A DNA stretch of 64,000 nt from Trichaptum fuscoviolaceum. Its lineage: Eukaryota > Basidiomycota > Agaricomycetes > Hymenochaetales > Trichaptaceae. Positions within the stretch are counted from its first letter, which is position 1. The number at the start of each line of letters is the position of its first letter. The DNA lies in NCBI GenBank assembly GCA_910574455.1, contig CAJSYZ010000008.1, forward strand, positions 2,420,707 to 2,484,706, written 5' to 3'. The notes below the pieces were generated by a model. The model searched no databases. It saw nothing but the letters and a program-made list of their open reading frames with translations, and had not been told where the DNA came from. A program made the position numbers and the translations under genes. This document shows positions 22,901 to 34,249 of this stretch, piece after piece.

Positions 22901-23958
22901 GGATCACTTCCAAAGGATCCCGATACCATACATCATATTCTTTCCTCTTCCATGACTCGATGTTCTCATTTGACGCTTTTTGGCCCTTGTCGGTAGTGTA
23001 GAAGTTACTGAAGGATTTCCAAGATACATCACCGACTTTTGTAGTGTCAATGATCTTGTACAAATTTTGTGCATCTCCATCAAGCAGTGTACCAGCTGTA
23101 TCCAGATCTGAGTCATCGAAGTTGGGATCTGTCGCGCCCAATTCAACAGATTGTGCGTTCTCCGTGGACTGAATTAGTTGATAAGCCTTCATAATTCCGA
23201 GAAAGCTTTGTTATGTTGCCAGCAGACATTTGCTCTTCGCGATAGAGAAAATCTGCGAGCTCGAAATCTGCTCGGCACGAATAGGGAAACCAGTCATTTG
23301 ACGCAGGTTCGTTCCGTACAACGGGCGGTTCTTCCTTTTCTAACAAGTTCCCTTCTTCATCGCATGGAGTGGCTGCACGATATTTGGTGTCAGAATGCTA
23401 CAGTAAACCGGGGACATCATACTTAGCGCGCACCATTTAAATATCTGTGATACACCTTTAAGTTATCATTGTTCTCTTCATAATCTCCAATGTCGGAGTC
23501 CGGATCAGCAGAAGATAGGTCTTGGTCTTCAAGTTCGTCATCTCCAGTGTCAGCATGGGGCAGGCAATCAGGACCGTCTAAATCTTGAAGCAGCTCGTCT
23601 CGGCCTATGCTAAGCATCGAGATATCCTGTGTGAGTATAGAAATGTCGTAGTCGTAACTTGAAGAGTTGCAGCCGCTTTCATCTTCATATGGCCCTCCAA
23701 GTCTGTTGGAAGTTCAGGAGAGCCGGGAAGAGCTTGAGGTGTCGAAGGTCGTGCGGGTCGCTTGGGTGAGGAATCCGAGTCGTAACCACAAGCAGCAGGT
23801 CTTGTTGCAAATGATGACGGGTGAGCTGAATATTCATGTCTTGTTCTTGCGGATTGATTCTTGAACCTCCTGCTGCAGAAGGAGAAGGTGCATTGAATAG
23901 TCGGGGGGAAGATATCTGTAAGATGAACGGGTTTGGGCCTTCGCCGAGTTACCGGCAT
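19912..23958 (-). mobile_element. Plavaka-type (CMC superfamily) transposase, copy 1
   Basis: This is a multi-exon transposase typical of Agaricomycete genomes. In order it has an N-terminal zinc-finger-like segment (CTFSFC..RHEYSAH), an acidic linker, the family signature VYHRYLNG joined to ATPCDEEGNLL, NDWFPYSCRADFELADFLYR and EYDVWYRDPLEVIRNLVDNP. Then follow SGNFAWEQA, VPVILGSDKTTVSVGTGNNE with YYPLYLSIGN, the conserved FGLGSYIADYPEQVSLCAIC block, and ATIRKEYGFHQDIV. A long C-terminal part begins GIAHDDMIRTLSAFLDFCYL and ends at stop 19912. The ATG at 23958 (MPVTRRRPKPV) is the likely start, because the open frame before it opens only with GTG. All pieces lie in the expected order, and I saw no obvious break. 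I did not verify every splice join. Its terminal repeats were not identified. Confidence 0.85.
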
Positions 23959-23989
23959 TAGTTCCAGTAACTTGAACACAGCCTATTGT

Positions 23990-24560
23990 ACGTCAGGCGG
24001 CCGGCAGTACTGACAACAAGTTGAGCTTGAAGTAGGAGCGAGCGCAAATGCTAACTTGAAATTTAAAGTTGAATGGCACGCTCAGCGGTGACGCCCGCGT
24101 AACAACTTGAAGTTAGTAGTAGTAGTACCGGTAGCCTGAGTAACCACAGCCTCAGGCTGTCAGTGACTCAGTGGCACCGCCGCCAGCCTGCCAGTGAGCC
24201 TGCAACTTGAAGTGCCAGTGAGTAGTACTAGTACTAGTAGCACTGTGATAGTACTAGTAATAGAGCTAGCCTGAGTATCCGAGTGTCCAAGTCCGAGTCT
24301 GAGTCAGGCTCATTCCGAGTCAGCCTAACTTGAAGGCTGCCAATCACTGCCAGTGCCAGTGGCATGACTCAGACTCGGAGTCACTCAGGCTCACTCACTG
24401 CCAGTGGCAGGCTGCCAGTGCCAGCAGGATCAGGCACTGGCAGTGCAACTTGAAGTGCAAGTGGGCGTAAATTTTCCTTGAATAGGCGCCCTCATCTCCA
24501 ACTTCAACTTCAACTTGCACCTTTGCCAACTCGATTCACCATCGAAACTCATAGCACCTG
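23990..24560. repeat. short-word mosaic B
   Basis: This carries the same vocabulary as at 16.0-16.6 kb: repeated AACTTGAA, GCCAGTGGC or CACTGGCAG, ACTAGTACTAGTAG, CAGGCTGCCAGTG and GAGTCGG, in both orientations. It fills the gap between the Plavaka start and the start of gene B, so both promoters must lie in or next to it. Confidence 0.7.
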
Positions 24561-24590
24561 TCAGCGTGCCTCGACTTGAAACACTGCAAA

Positions 24591-27500
24591 ATGTCAACTC
24601 GAAGACAAACGCGGGCTAAGAATAGCGATCAGCACCCGGGAGCCATAGTCAATAAACTCAGAACACGTCGAACGAAAGAGGAGGTATTGAGGGAGAAAGA
24701 AGAGAAGGAGAGAAGGAGAGAAGAGCAGGCCTCAAAGCGTGGTGAGGCATTGAGGGAAAAGGAGGAGAAGGAAAAACAGAAGGAAGAACGGGCAGCTCTG
24801 CGCGAAGCTGCGGCTCAACAAGCCGCGGATGCGAGAGAGAAGAGAAAACTTGATGCGGAACAGAAACGGGCAGCAAAAGAACAAGAGGCATCTGAGAAGG
24901 TACGCAAAAAGAGAGCTGCAGCAGAGCAACAGGAAACAGCGATACTGGAGACGATGGAGCTTGAGAAGAATTTGTCGAAGGCTCTTGACATTCGCACCCA
25001 GATGGGCTCAACTGCACCTAAGCTGGCTGGCACTGACAAACGAGGGCTAAAAAAACCGAAAGACACTCCTGAAGCTAGTGAGTCCTTATCTTCAAGACAG
25101 CGACAGTCGAGTTACGAGATATTGGCATTGCAGGATCAACGAACGACTCGGAGGAAAAAGACAGCTTTTGTGAAGCTGAAGGCAACGCAAAGTTGAATGT
25201 TCGTAAGTTGCATTACCTTTACGACTTTAGATTTTGAAAGATGAACATATTGACTCACGTTATGATGCAGCCAATTCCAATGGACCAGATAGAGAGCGCG
25301 CAAAAAAGGCGAGGAAAAAGGACACCATAGGTGCACTTCCTTTCCGTACTCGCGTGCAGGGCGCAAAGGCTTCAAGTCGTATCATAGGAGGCACTGGCTG
25401 TCATAGTACACTTGCAGGACAGGACAGCAGTCTTTCTGGTGAGGATACAGACATGATAGACTCGCCCAATACGTCGAAACGGAACGATAAGACAAAGCGA
25501 CCTGTCAGGGCACTTCGCAACACAGATGGATCCACTTTCTTCGGCGGAGAGGGCAGAAATCCTGAGATCGCAGGGAAGATAGTAGAAGATATTGACTTGT
25601 GAGTTTGAAGTCGTACTACTCAACCGTTGGCATCATAGTACGAAAGATCAGTTTCAAATTCAAACAAATTCAAGTTGCTAGTGAGTGTGAAGCTTGATTT
25701 AAACTCAGCTACTTGAAGCTTATCATCGTAGTACGACTTACTACTACTACTAGTACTAGTACTGATAGCTTGAATGCGCCCGCCACTGGCAGTTTGAGCG
25801 TGCCACGCGTGCGCCAGTGACACTGCCAGTGGCAGCGACCGTGGCGGCCCGGGTCACCGCCGTGCCACACTTCTTCAAGATCATCATGAACCCGAACGTT
25901 GCAGCTTCTTATAATGCTCACATCCTTATCTTTGTTTCAAGTTGTGAGCCTGGCTGACGCAAGGAAAATTTAGGCTCCCCGCCTCGGTGCAGAAGGATGC
26001 AAACTTTAGTCCTTGGGAGGATGAAGGAGAGACAGTAACCCTCACGAGTTTTCAAGGTGTAAAGAATAGCTTTGCGAGCGAGCGACAGACGGCACATCTT
26101 GTTGACTCCGACACTGATAATGTGAGTTGGTTAAAGCATTTATTAGACTGGCAGATGAAATCTTAATATTTTGATTGTGCGTTTAATTAGGACGCGAGGA
26201 GACTTACAATACCGCCCCAAGCCAATGTGAGTGCCGCTTAAAGTTCAAGGGACTATGCATCGGTGGAGTCGCATGCACAACGATGGCTAATTAACAATGT
26301 TTCTGTATCGTATCAGGATGGAGCCAGCAATAAATCGAAGAAAAGGAAGCTATCCCGCGACACTCTCTCCGAGTTGCAGGCTCCTACAACGTTGGTAAGT
26401 GGCATCATAATGTCTTGCTTCGTTCGCGCTACTTATCCTTCCTTCTTTGTGCTCTGGAGAAGAAGAATATCAGGAGACAATCGGCCGTTCAGGTGAGTGT
26501 TTCACATCAAAGCATGGATCTGGTGCCGGACTTTCTTGTGTCCTTCGGCGTCGACATATCTTTACTTCATTACTTACCAAACCGTACTCTGAATAGGGCG
26601 CGAAAATGCAGAGAATCGCCAACTCCCAGCTTGATGTAACGGTAAGTTTATTCTGCTTTTACCCCCTCACTACTCACCTGTCATCTCGTCAGGAGGGTAT
26701 TACTGTCAATGGACATAGAGAGCAATCGCCGGCGTTGTATCTGCAGATGCAGGTATGTGTAGGCATCGACACTCAATAGGATAACTTTCTGCACCCCTTT
26801 CTTTGGCAAGGATCTGGTCGTCTACTAAGCTTTGCTTATTGTAGGACAGCATGATCGCGAATAATAAGAAGAGGAAGTCACCGCCGGACTCTAACTCGCA
26901 TGCCGTGGTAATTCTTGCATTTCCACCCAATATTCAAATCACTTCCTTACTATCTAAAACAGACTAGCATGAACGTGTATATGAAGAAGCCGTCATCACA
27001 GGCTGCCTCGACAGTTAGTGTTAATCCTTCTAATCTCCATTTCATATCATTTCTGATTAAGCAACAAGGATTTGAACCTCACTACTAGTAACAAGAGTAA
27101 ACTGCAAGACAGTCATTCTCAGGCTGATATACTGGTATTCAATTCTCTTCGAGCTTTTCTTGGTAACAATTCCTCTAATTGCTACAGATAAAATCTTCTA
27201 CTTCTATTCGCAATTTGAAGAGGTCTCTGGCGGCTCATGCGCAACATATTGCAAGTGTGAGCTAATTGCTGCAATTGATTCGTGTACTAATTCATGGCTC
27301 CTTTAACAGGCAAGTGGTTGTGAGGTGTCGCTAACACCACGAGCACAATCACCTGCGATGACGACAGTATCCATCAGTCCTGAACCCGAAGTGCTCGCAA
27401 CCAAGGCTCATGATGGTCATCGCAAAGTCTCTCGGACTACTAGCTCTGTGCGTTAATCAAATCATGTCTATGATATACATCCACTAACTTGCAGAAATGC

Positions 27501-29095
27501 AGACATCTGTAGGGCTTGAAGACAAGGATAGAAATAGTATCGGAAGGGAGGGATCCCGCGTTCCCGGCAAAAAAAGGGCAACGAATCAGTGTCTCCCTCC
27601 CGGAACTCAGGCAGGCTGGACTCACATTCTTCTGCCTTCACTGTATCGCGCAGTTGGAAAGTCCACAACTCCATGGCAAAACCCGGACAATAAGTCCATC
27701 GGAACCTTGTGGGGGAAGGTGTTTGATTCTGTCGAACTTAGTTACGACACGCAATTGGCCGACATCTGTTCTTTAGTTGAGTCATCCCTTATTGTCTTAC
27801 ATCGGCCATTTTGAATCAAGTATGATCTGCCCTGTAGGCAGCCCAGAGATGCTCTGATAGTTGGCGCAAGAAATTGTTCGAGAAAGCCGAACAATCAATT
27901 TCGAGTTTCGTCAGCAACGAACGTTCTAAGTCAGTGGAGACCGAAGAAATTGTGAAGATGTTGCAGACGATGGTCGACAAGAAGAAAGCTGAACCATTCC
28001 TCTGGGAACGCTGGCATAGTATGGATAAGGTATGTGAAAATTTGCCCCATGTCACCCTTCGTGTCCCTGCATTGACTCTGAAAGTACAGAAGCAAGGGTT
28101 GTTCTGCTCTGATCTCGTAATCTCAGTGTTGTCCGTACACCTAGTCTTGGCCCTGGGTCGGCATAAAGTACTGGACAAAAACACAATAGGAAAGCCTATC
28201 GGTGCCCTCGCTCTTGCGGCAACCGCGGTATCTATCTACTTCAGTTCTTATAGTGGCTTTATTCGCTGAACTTCTCATGAACAGGTCAAGGTTGCAATCG
28301 ACAAGCAGGTGGCCCGGTTGCAAAAGATCAAAGAAGAGTTTGGTGGCGCTGAGTGGTACTTCACCAGTGCTCTGTGGCAGCCTCATACGGACGACTATGT
28401 AACTTATTGTCGAATTCCTCGTTTTTTACTGAATCAAACTGGGAGAAGGTCCGATCCCGCCTAGCAGCTTACAATTCCATTGAAGATTTTAGTGCGGGAA
28501 AGAACACCGAACTTGTTGGATCGGGTGTCACTGGCAGGGATTTCTCCCTGTATCTTGACGTTGGAGACGCGGATGCAAGCGGCGAGTATACATATGGCGA
28601 GGGCGCTACTAGAAGTAGTAAGTGCAAGGAGGATAAGGATAATGACGGCGAAGAAGTCGAGGATTTCAAGGATAGGGAAGACGATATGGAGGACGAGAGT
28701 GTGCTTGGCGAGGGAGACGAGGACAGGACAAGGATCAGGAGGAGGACAAGGATCAGGATCAGGATGAGAACAAGGATGCGGACGAGAATTTCAGCATGGG
28801 TTATGGACGCAGTGGGAGGTTTTGAGGGCGAGGAGAATGACGCAGGCAGAGAGGACGGGGAAGGCGATCGCGAGGACGAGGGTTCATTATGGGATTCGGC
28901 TACGGACGGCGCAGACTTTTAAGAGCAGGTCGATCTCTGGTGAGCTTCGGCTTTGACCCATCACCCCGCCACTGTATTCAAGCTCTTACTACCACCAACT
29001 TGCAGTGGCATTCGTTCTCTGAATATGCCGAGGAACAGCCTGCCAGCGAGGTAGAAGTGGCAAAATATAATCTGGTTCAGGATGCCGTGGTGTAG
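24591..29095 (+). CDS. gene B: large many-exon protein of unknown function
   Basis: Coding signal starts at ATG 24591 (MSTRRQTRAKNSDQHPGAIV) with a long Glu/Lys/Arg/Ala coiled coil (to about 25070). Clean introns then lead to STNDSEEKDSFCEAEGNAKL and to the exon at 25239-25600 ending GKIVEDIDL. The next intron (25601-25974) contains mosaic C. From 26.0 to 27.4 kb at least eight tiny exons carry basic, Ser-rich text such as SNKSKKRKLSRDTLSEL. A folded domain follows: GWTHILLPSLYRAVGKSTTP, QRCSDSWRKKLFEKAEQSIS and a stretch ending FGGAEWYFTSALW. This resembles a helical domain found in many copies in mushroom genomes, but I cannot name it. A one-base frame change near 27600 separates LPELRQAG from WTHILLPS. 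The 3' end is unresolved: acidic repeats, then WHSFSEYAEEQPASEVEVAK to a stop at 29095. It is possibly a decaying element gene. Confidence 0.5.
25640..25950. repeat. short-word mosaic C inside an intron of gene B
   Basis: This is a third copy of the word mosaic (CAAGTTGCTAGTGAG, CTACTACTAGTACTAGTACT, CGCCAGTGACACTGCCAGTGGCAGC). It is bounded by the 5' splice site GTGAGT at 25601 and the acceptor GGAAAATTTAG near 25974. The introns next to it are 45-65 bp, so this intron has apparently gained about 300 bp. Confidence 0.6.
28685..28795 (+). repeat. degenerate purine hexamer minisatellite
   Basis: Imperfect GGACAA / GGATCA / GGATGA hexamers encode low-complexity peptides in all three plus frames: RTRIRMRTR, GQGSGGGQGSG or KDQDQDENKD. 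It lies in the 3' part of gene B. Which frame is used is unclear. Confidence 0.6.
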
Positions 29096-29140
29096 CTACT
29101 GAGGGACACTGATGCACTGATTTCTACTTATTGTCTTAAA

Positions 29141-29345
29141 TTACTTGTGGAAATGAAGTAATTCTGGAACCTCTTACGCACTTACACGCTTGAGTACTGC
29201 AAACCGACAGACAAAAAAGTCTGCTTATATGATTAAATGATGAATTACTTATGGAATGAACTACTTGAACCCCTTACACACTTATACACTTGAGCACTGC
29301 AATTCGAATGCCAGAAAAAAACTTCTGATATGCTTGAATGCTGAA
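29141..29345. repeat. diverged 104-bp tandem duplication
   Basis: Two adjacent units start TTACTT(G/A)TGGAA and share CTT(A)C(G/A)CACTTA and ACACTTGAG(C/T)ACTGCAA, plus a poly-A stretch before (T)CTG. They are clearly related, though diverged by substitutions. Confidence 0.6.
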
Positions 29346-30348
29346 GACTGAATGCCTGAAGAGCTGATTTAAGTCGACGGCACTGATTTCAGCAGGCCCC
29401 TTCCTGAATAATGAAACCACATGCCTGAAATCAGTAAATCAGTAGAATTTCACTTCCCAGGGCTTCAGTAAATTTCAGACCGTTTAAGTAACCTTAAGTG
29501 AAAAAGAAGATTCCCTGATGCAGTCATTGACCACTGGCATTGGGCCTTTAAACACCACCAGTCCTTTAAACACCATATATTCTCTGCTCTCTATATATCA
29601 GGCTCACCACTTTTATCTCAGGTTATCTATGCTACAGTACATGTCTAGCTCTCGAGAAAATTTCAGGCCGATTGCTGCAGTAATAATGAGATATGAAGGA
29701 AATGATGTTCAAGGCTTGGCTTCGTGAAACTTTTGAATTACTAAAATAGTCATCAAACTCGAGAAAATACTGTTAGGTACGTACAACCATGTATATGCAT
29801 GCTCTACCTGTCTCTAAAATATCTTATGACCATCTCTTATCCGATTCTGCAAGAAAAATGGAGGTCTCTGCTATTTTGCTTGCAGTAGAAGCAAATAACT
29901 TTTTTGTTATACTTTTTCGTACGAAAATCCTATGCTTCCCAATTCGGCAACTGCATCTCAACAGGGTACTGTTGGTGCTCTGCCGCATCTTCTTCAAATC
30001 GGATTAAAATAAAACTTAGCATACATAGTGATATAAGGCATACTTACAGTCCTAGCAGATTAGCTTGATACGACTACAATTATAACTATGTGAAATTAGC
30101 AAAGGGGAGGTACTTCACCCCGTGGGAAATAGATGAAAGAAAGGTACCATGTTTTTTTTTTCATGATCTGTATGATCTGACCCTCAGACTGTCTCCCGTG
30201 ACAGCTCACATGTTGCCATATTCAAGTTTAGAGTAGTTACGGTCATTTCAAACAAAAGCAGCACTGCCTATAACTACCCAGAAGCTTTAAATCTCAATTC
30301 GCCGTCAGATATGAAGTTATACAATGCCCTTTTCAAAAAAAGAAATCA

Positions 30349-30486
30349 AAGCCCAAAGGAGTGTGTGTAGTACTACATATGTACAAGAGAGATACTGAGA
30401 GACGGAAGAAGAGACGAGAGAGAGAAATTAGGAAAGGAAACATATGAAGCCCAAAGGAGTGTGTGGAGTACTACGTACAAGAGAGG
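30349..30486. repeat. 40-bp direct repeat with a 98-bp period
   Basis: AAGCCCAAAGGAGTGTGTG followed by AGTACTAC and GTACAAGAGAG occurs at 30349 and again at 30447. A purine-rich spacer (GAGAGACGG, AGAGAGAAATTAGG) lies between them. Other than a short insertion, the copies are nearly identical, so the duplication is recent. Confidence 0.7.
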
Positions 30487-30540
30487 AGAGGAATAGAGAT
30501 ATAAAAAGAGAAAACGGTCACAGGGGTAAATATGTGCCAG

Positions 30541-31740
30541 AGATGTCGAACGGTCTCAATCCAATGAATTCCGGATATTGACGTGGTCAAATGCTTAGCC
30601 CGAAAGCGAAGGCTGAATCACAACGGCAGAAGACGATAACCAACTCTCCCTACAAGAGTGGCCGTCCCCGGCGAAGTGCAGTACCTTCTAGTAGGCCGAA
30701 ACAGTGATTGCCAGTCGGTGTCCAGTAAGTACGAGTGGAAGCTTGCGAGACTCCTTGAGTATCGAGCATCAACGAAAAAAGGAGACCGGGGTACATAAGA
30801 GGAGACTGAGAGAGAGTAGGTTTGATAGACATTGTGGTTTATAGCCAGTAGACCTATCCAAAGAGCGTGACAAAGAGGCGAATCAGTGTCAGATGGACTA
30901 TGGTCCTGATGTCGACCGGTCTCGTAGGCCACCAGGAAATCCGAGTGGTTGGCGTGGTCAATTGCTAAGCCCGGCAGCGAAGATTTTGATACATCGAATA
31001 GTGTATATCTTCTAATAGGTCGAAGCAGTGATTGCCAGCCGTTCTAGGGGTATTTGCTTACGGTAGGTCACGGGACTCCTTGAGTGTCGAACATCGCCCA
31101 GCAGGAGATTTTAGGACGAGAGGAAAAGAAAGGAGACAGGACTAGGGAGACAACAGAAGTTTGCCAGTAGACCCATCCAACGGGCGTGGCAGAGAGGCGA
31201 ATCAATGCCAAATGGAAGACGGTCTTGATGTCGATCAGCCTTGTAGACCACCAGAAATTCCGAGTGTTTGGCGTGGTCAAGCGCTAAGCCCGGCAGCGAA
31301 GATTTTGATACAACGACTAGTGTATATCTTCTAATAGGTCGAAGCGGTGATAACCAGCCGGTGTTCCGAACTTGTGTGTGGTAGGTCGAAGGACTCCTTG
31401 AATGTCGAACATCGCCCAGCAGGAAATTATGATGGAGACAAGATTAAGAAGGCAAGAGAAATTTGCCAGAAGACCCATCCAAAGAGCGTGACAAAGAGGC
31501 GAATCAGTGTCAAATGGAAGTCGGTCTTGATGTCGATTGGTCTTGTAGACCACCAGAAATTCCGAGTGTTTGGCGTGTCAAATGCTAAGCCCGGCAGCGA
31601 AGATTTTATTACAACGAATAGTGTATATCTTCTAATAGGTCGAAGCAGTGATGCCAGCCGTTACTCGGTAATTGCGTGTGGTAGTTCACTTGAGTATCCA
31701 ACATCGTCCAGCAAGAGATTAGAACGAGACGAGTGAGAAG
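30541..31740. repeat. tandem array of four ~300-370 bp units
   Basis: A conserved core (GTGGTCAA..GCTAAGCCCGGCAGCGAAG, then ATAGTGTATATCTTCTAATA, GGTCGAAGCAGTGATTGCCA) starts at 30583, 30954, 31273 and 31574, giving spacings of 371, 319 and 301 bp. Between cores lie GACTCCTTGAGT.TCGAACATCG, a variable purine-rich segment, CGAATCAGTGTCAAATGGA and GGTCTTGATGTCGA. The first unit is the most diverged, with its core reading AGCCCGAAAGCGAAGG. There is no reading frame shared by all units. It is a local satellite of unknown role. Confidence 0.85.
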
Positions 31741-33500
31741 AAAAGACGGATCGACTCAGAGCAGGAGTCAATCCAGGCTGCTTTCCAGAGCTACAGCTAT
31801 CCCAAGGTCCCTAGATGAGGGGAAAGGACCACAGAAGCAGAACGAGTACAGAGCCAAGCAGAAGTGTCAAAGAGCAGAATGTCCAGGAGTGATGGTCGTC
31901 ATTGCAGTCTTGGGAGGAGTCTTTGCGTGGAGAGCGGGAATCGTGAGCGCGAGAACGTGTGCGCTTAGTGGGCGACCTTGACGCCGACGAGACTGAGCCT
32001 GGCCTAGGCGCAGTCTGTCTAGTCAAACCTTGCAGCATTAGATCTGGCCTAGATCTGCCGCTGATGAGGAAATGCCTGGCCTAGGCAATCCCCCAGCAGG
32101 ACTTGTGCACAGTCCTGCTGTTGACAAGGCACCACAGGGAGTGGGTGAGAGGGTCGATTGACTGGTCGCCGCTTGGATTCCATTGCCAGACTCGAGACTC
32201 ATGGGACCTCAGGACAGGGTGGCTCTACTCTTGATGACTTCTTCGGTACTCTGCGTTCTTGGCTGCTGAGAACTGCTAGAATGGGTCCCTTTCAATACTG
32301 TCACGAGAAATTAGGATGTCAACCTGAAACCAGAGAAAGGTGGACGTACGATCTTGAATAGGGGCAGCAAGTAGCAAATGTCGTGCATCACGGTACTTGA
32401 CACGACGCTCGCCAGTATCCTCCTTGTGACTGACAAGCAAGGATGTGTTTGGCGCTGGCCCGACAGGTCGCATGTATCGTAGGTCGCTGACAGGCGAATG
32501 TCAGAAAGCGGAGGAAACTGTCGAGGCGGAAGCGGTTGATTAACGAGGTCGCTCAGTGGACGCAAACTCGGGTGCTTCGGTAACTGCACCAGGATGGTTG
32601 TTGAAGACTGGATGGCAAACTTCCTAGACTGAGGGTGAGAAAGGTAGCAAGCAAGTAAGAGTATAAATGCTCACATTTTCAGAAGTGGTTTGCCACTTAA
32701 CAGATTGGACTCGGATTGGACCCAGGAAAATGGGTGGCAACTTCCTACACTGCGTCTGACGGTTAGACTGCATTACAAGAAAAGAAGAAGAAAAGAAACT
32801 CACGTTTTCGGAAGGGGGACTGCCGTCCAAGCTAATGGACCCGAGGCTTACACTAACTCTGAAGTTCAGTAAACGATCGAGCGTCGAAGAAAAGGTGCCT
32901 ACGATGTAATGAAAAGCCTCTGCTATACTGGCAATGTCGAGTAGACAGTGCCAACCCTAGTTGCCCCGCAAGTGAGCGTCCTCAACAATCGTGACGGAGG
33001 AAGTGATGGTGCGGCGGAGGCAAAGGCGGTGATCGATGATGGACAGATCGATGGAGGGTTGTCCGGGGTGTATCGGAAGCAGCACCCGGTTTGTGCAGAA
33101 TCGTCGAAGGAGGCGAATCAGTCGACGAGTAGCACAAGAACTTGGCGGACTTTTTGGGATTGGGGTGCTTGAATAGCGATAACTGGGCTGGTCCGACCAC
33201 TGATCGGGTGGCACGGGCGGCGAAAACAGGTTGTCGAGGAACAGGGGTACTTTCTATTGAGGTTCAAAGGTCGAATGAAAGGTAGTGTCGAGCAGACACC
33301 ACTCGAGTCAAATGGTGCAGATAGTGACGAAGCAGAGAGCCTGAATGGCTGGAACGCGATGGGCGAAGTATAAGCGGAGTTGGAGTGGTTGGAGAGCTGT
33401 AAATGGCTGATGAGTTTGTCGTTGCGAAGTTCCTTGGAAGTAATAAGACGTGAGCAAAGAGAAACAAGAGAAAAGAATAGCACATACCATGTCAGGTTAC
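31741..33500. other. no recognisable gene; one hairpin
   Basis: Short frames only. Three copies of TGGCCTAG lie between 31995 and 32090, followed by a perfect 10-bp-arm hairpin, CAGCAGGACT / AGTCCTGCTG, at 32094-32120 (7-nt loop). No protein family is visible. Confidence 0.35.
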
Positions 33501-33504
33501 CCGA

Positions 33505-33996
33505 TCACTGGCATCCCAAGCCATGGCAAGTACTAGCACTTGGCTCGGTAGCTGGTAATATCACTGACATATGGGGTTGTCCTTCGGTTGGCTTCTCATC
33601 GGACGAATAAAGATCTCCAATGGCGTCGGTTTCCGCAAAGATACTTACTATCCCGTCGGTTTGTGATTCATCTTTGGTTTGGTCATAGCCAGGCGCGCTG
33701 TAGGAGAATTCCGGCTCTCCAGTTGACATAGCGCACCCGACAACTATCTGCGTCTCGAGACTGATGTATGCGAGGTATACCTTCATCGACCTTACTTGCT
33801 GAACGAAAGAATGTTCTGTCGGCGTCGGCCTGTTTGTTGGCAGCCCAGTAGGCGCTACTCAAGCGTGCTTCGTGTCTGAGGTGAACAAGACTATCGAAGC
33901 GCGAAGCGGAGGGAAATCGTGATCAACGCTGCCGCTGTCGTGAGTGAGGTGTCGAATCCCGGAGGAAACGACCTTGACTTCCTCTTCCGTGTCCAT
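33505..33996 (-). CDS. hypothetical fragment, low support
   Basis: ATG at 33996 opens MDTEEEVKVVSSGIRHLTHD. A second frame reads RLSSAYWAANKQADADRTFF, and a third reads KVYLAYISLETQIVVGCAMS followed by an acidic stretch (IFAETDAIGDLYSSDEKP) to about 33505. Each piece looks coding, but the joins do not fit obvious introns. I do not recognise a family. It could be a short real gene with unusual splicing or a relic. Confidence 0.25.
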
Positions 33997-34249
33997 AGAG
34001 TCGTCCTTCTCCAGGTAAGGAGCGTGGTGTGGAACGAGTGTGGTGGTGAAGGAATGTGGTGGTAAAGGAGTGGACGGAGTAAGGAGATGACAATAGGAGG
34101 TGGAGGAAGGAAGTCAAGGAGGGAATTCGATGGGTGTCTCTCTGGACGAAAACGCTAAGAATATATACCATGGAGGGAGGTGGCTGACAGTCTGGACGGT
34201 TTGCTATAGGTAACTTCGAGGGCTGACACCTCCCGGGCCTATGCTTCAA

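Larger units (their letters stand above)
29096..30540. other. gene-free, repeat-bearing DNA
   Basis: I see no gene here. The stretch contains a diverged 104-bp tandem duplication (29141-29345), CTGAAAT/ATTTCAG-rich sequence at 29380-29480 like that near 7.4-7.5 kb, and a 40-bp direct repeat at 30349 and 30447. The rest is AT-rich. Confidence 0.4.

Noticed and set aside
24658..25017. Minus-strand Leu/Pro/Ser/Phe-rich frames opposite the gene B coiled coil
   Set aside because: These are the antisense shadow of a Glu/Lys/Arg-rich coding region.
30541..31740. Tandem array considered as a CRISPR-like array or repeated gene
   Set aside because: Units are 300-370 bp, not 25-40 bp with unique spacers; this is a eukaryotic genome; and no shared open frame exists.
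32094..32120. Perfect 10-bp hairpin as a terminator
   Set aside because: Intrinsic terminators are not expected for RNA polymerase II, and no gene ends nearby.
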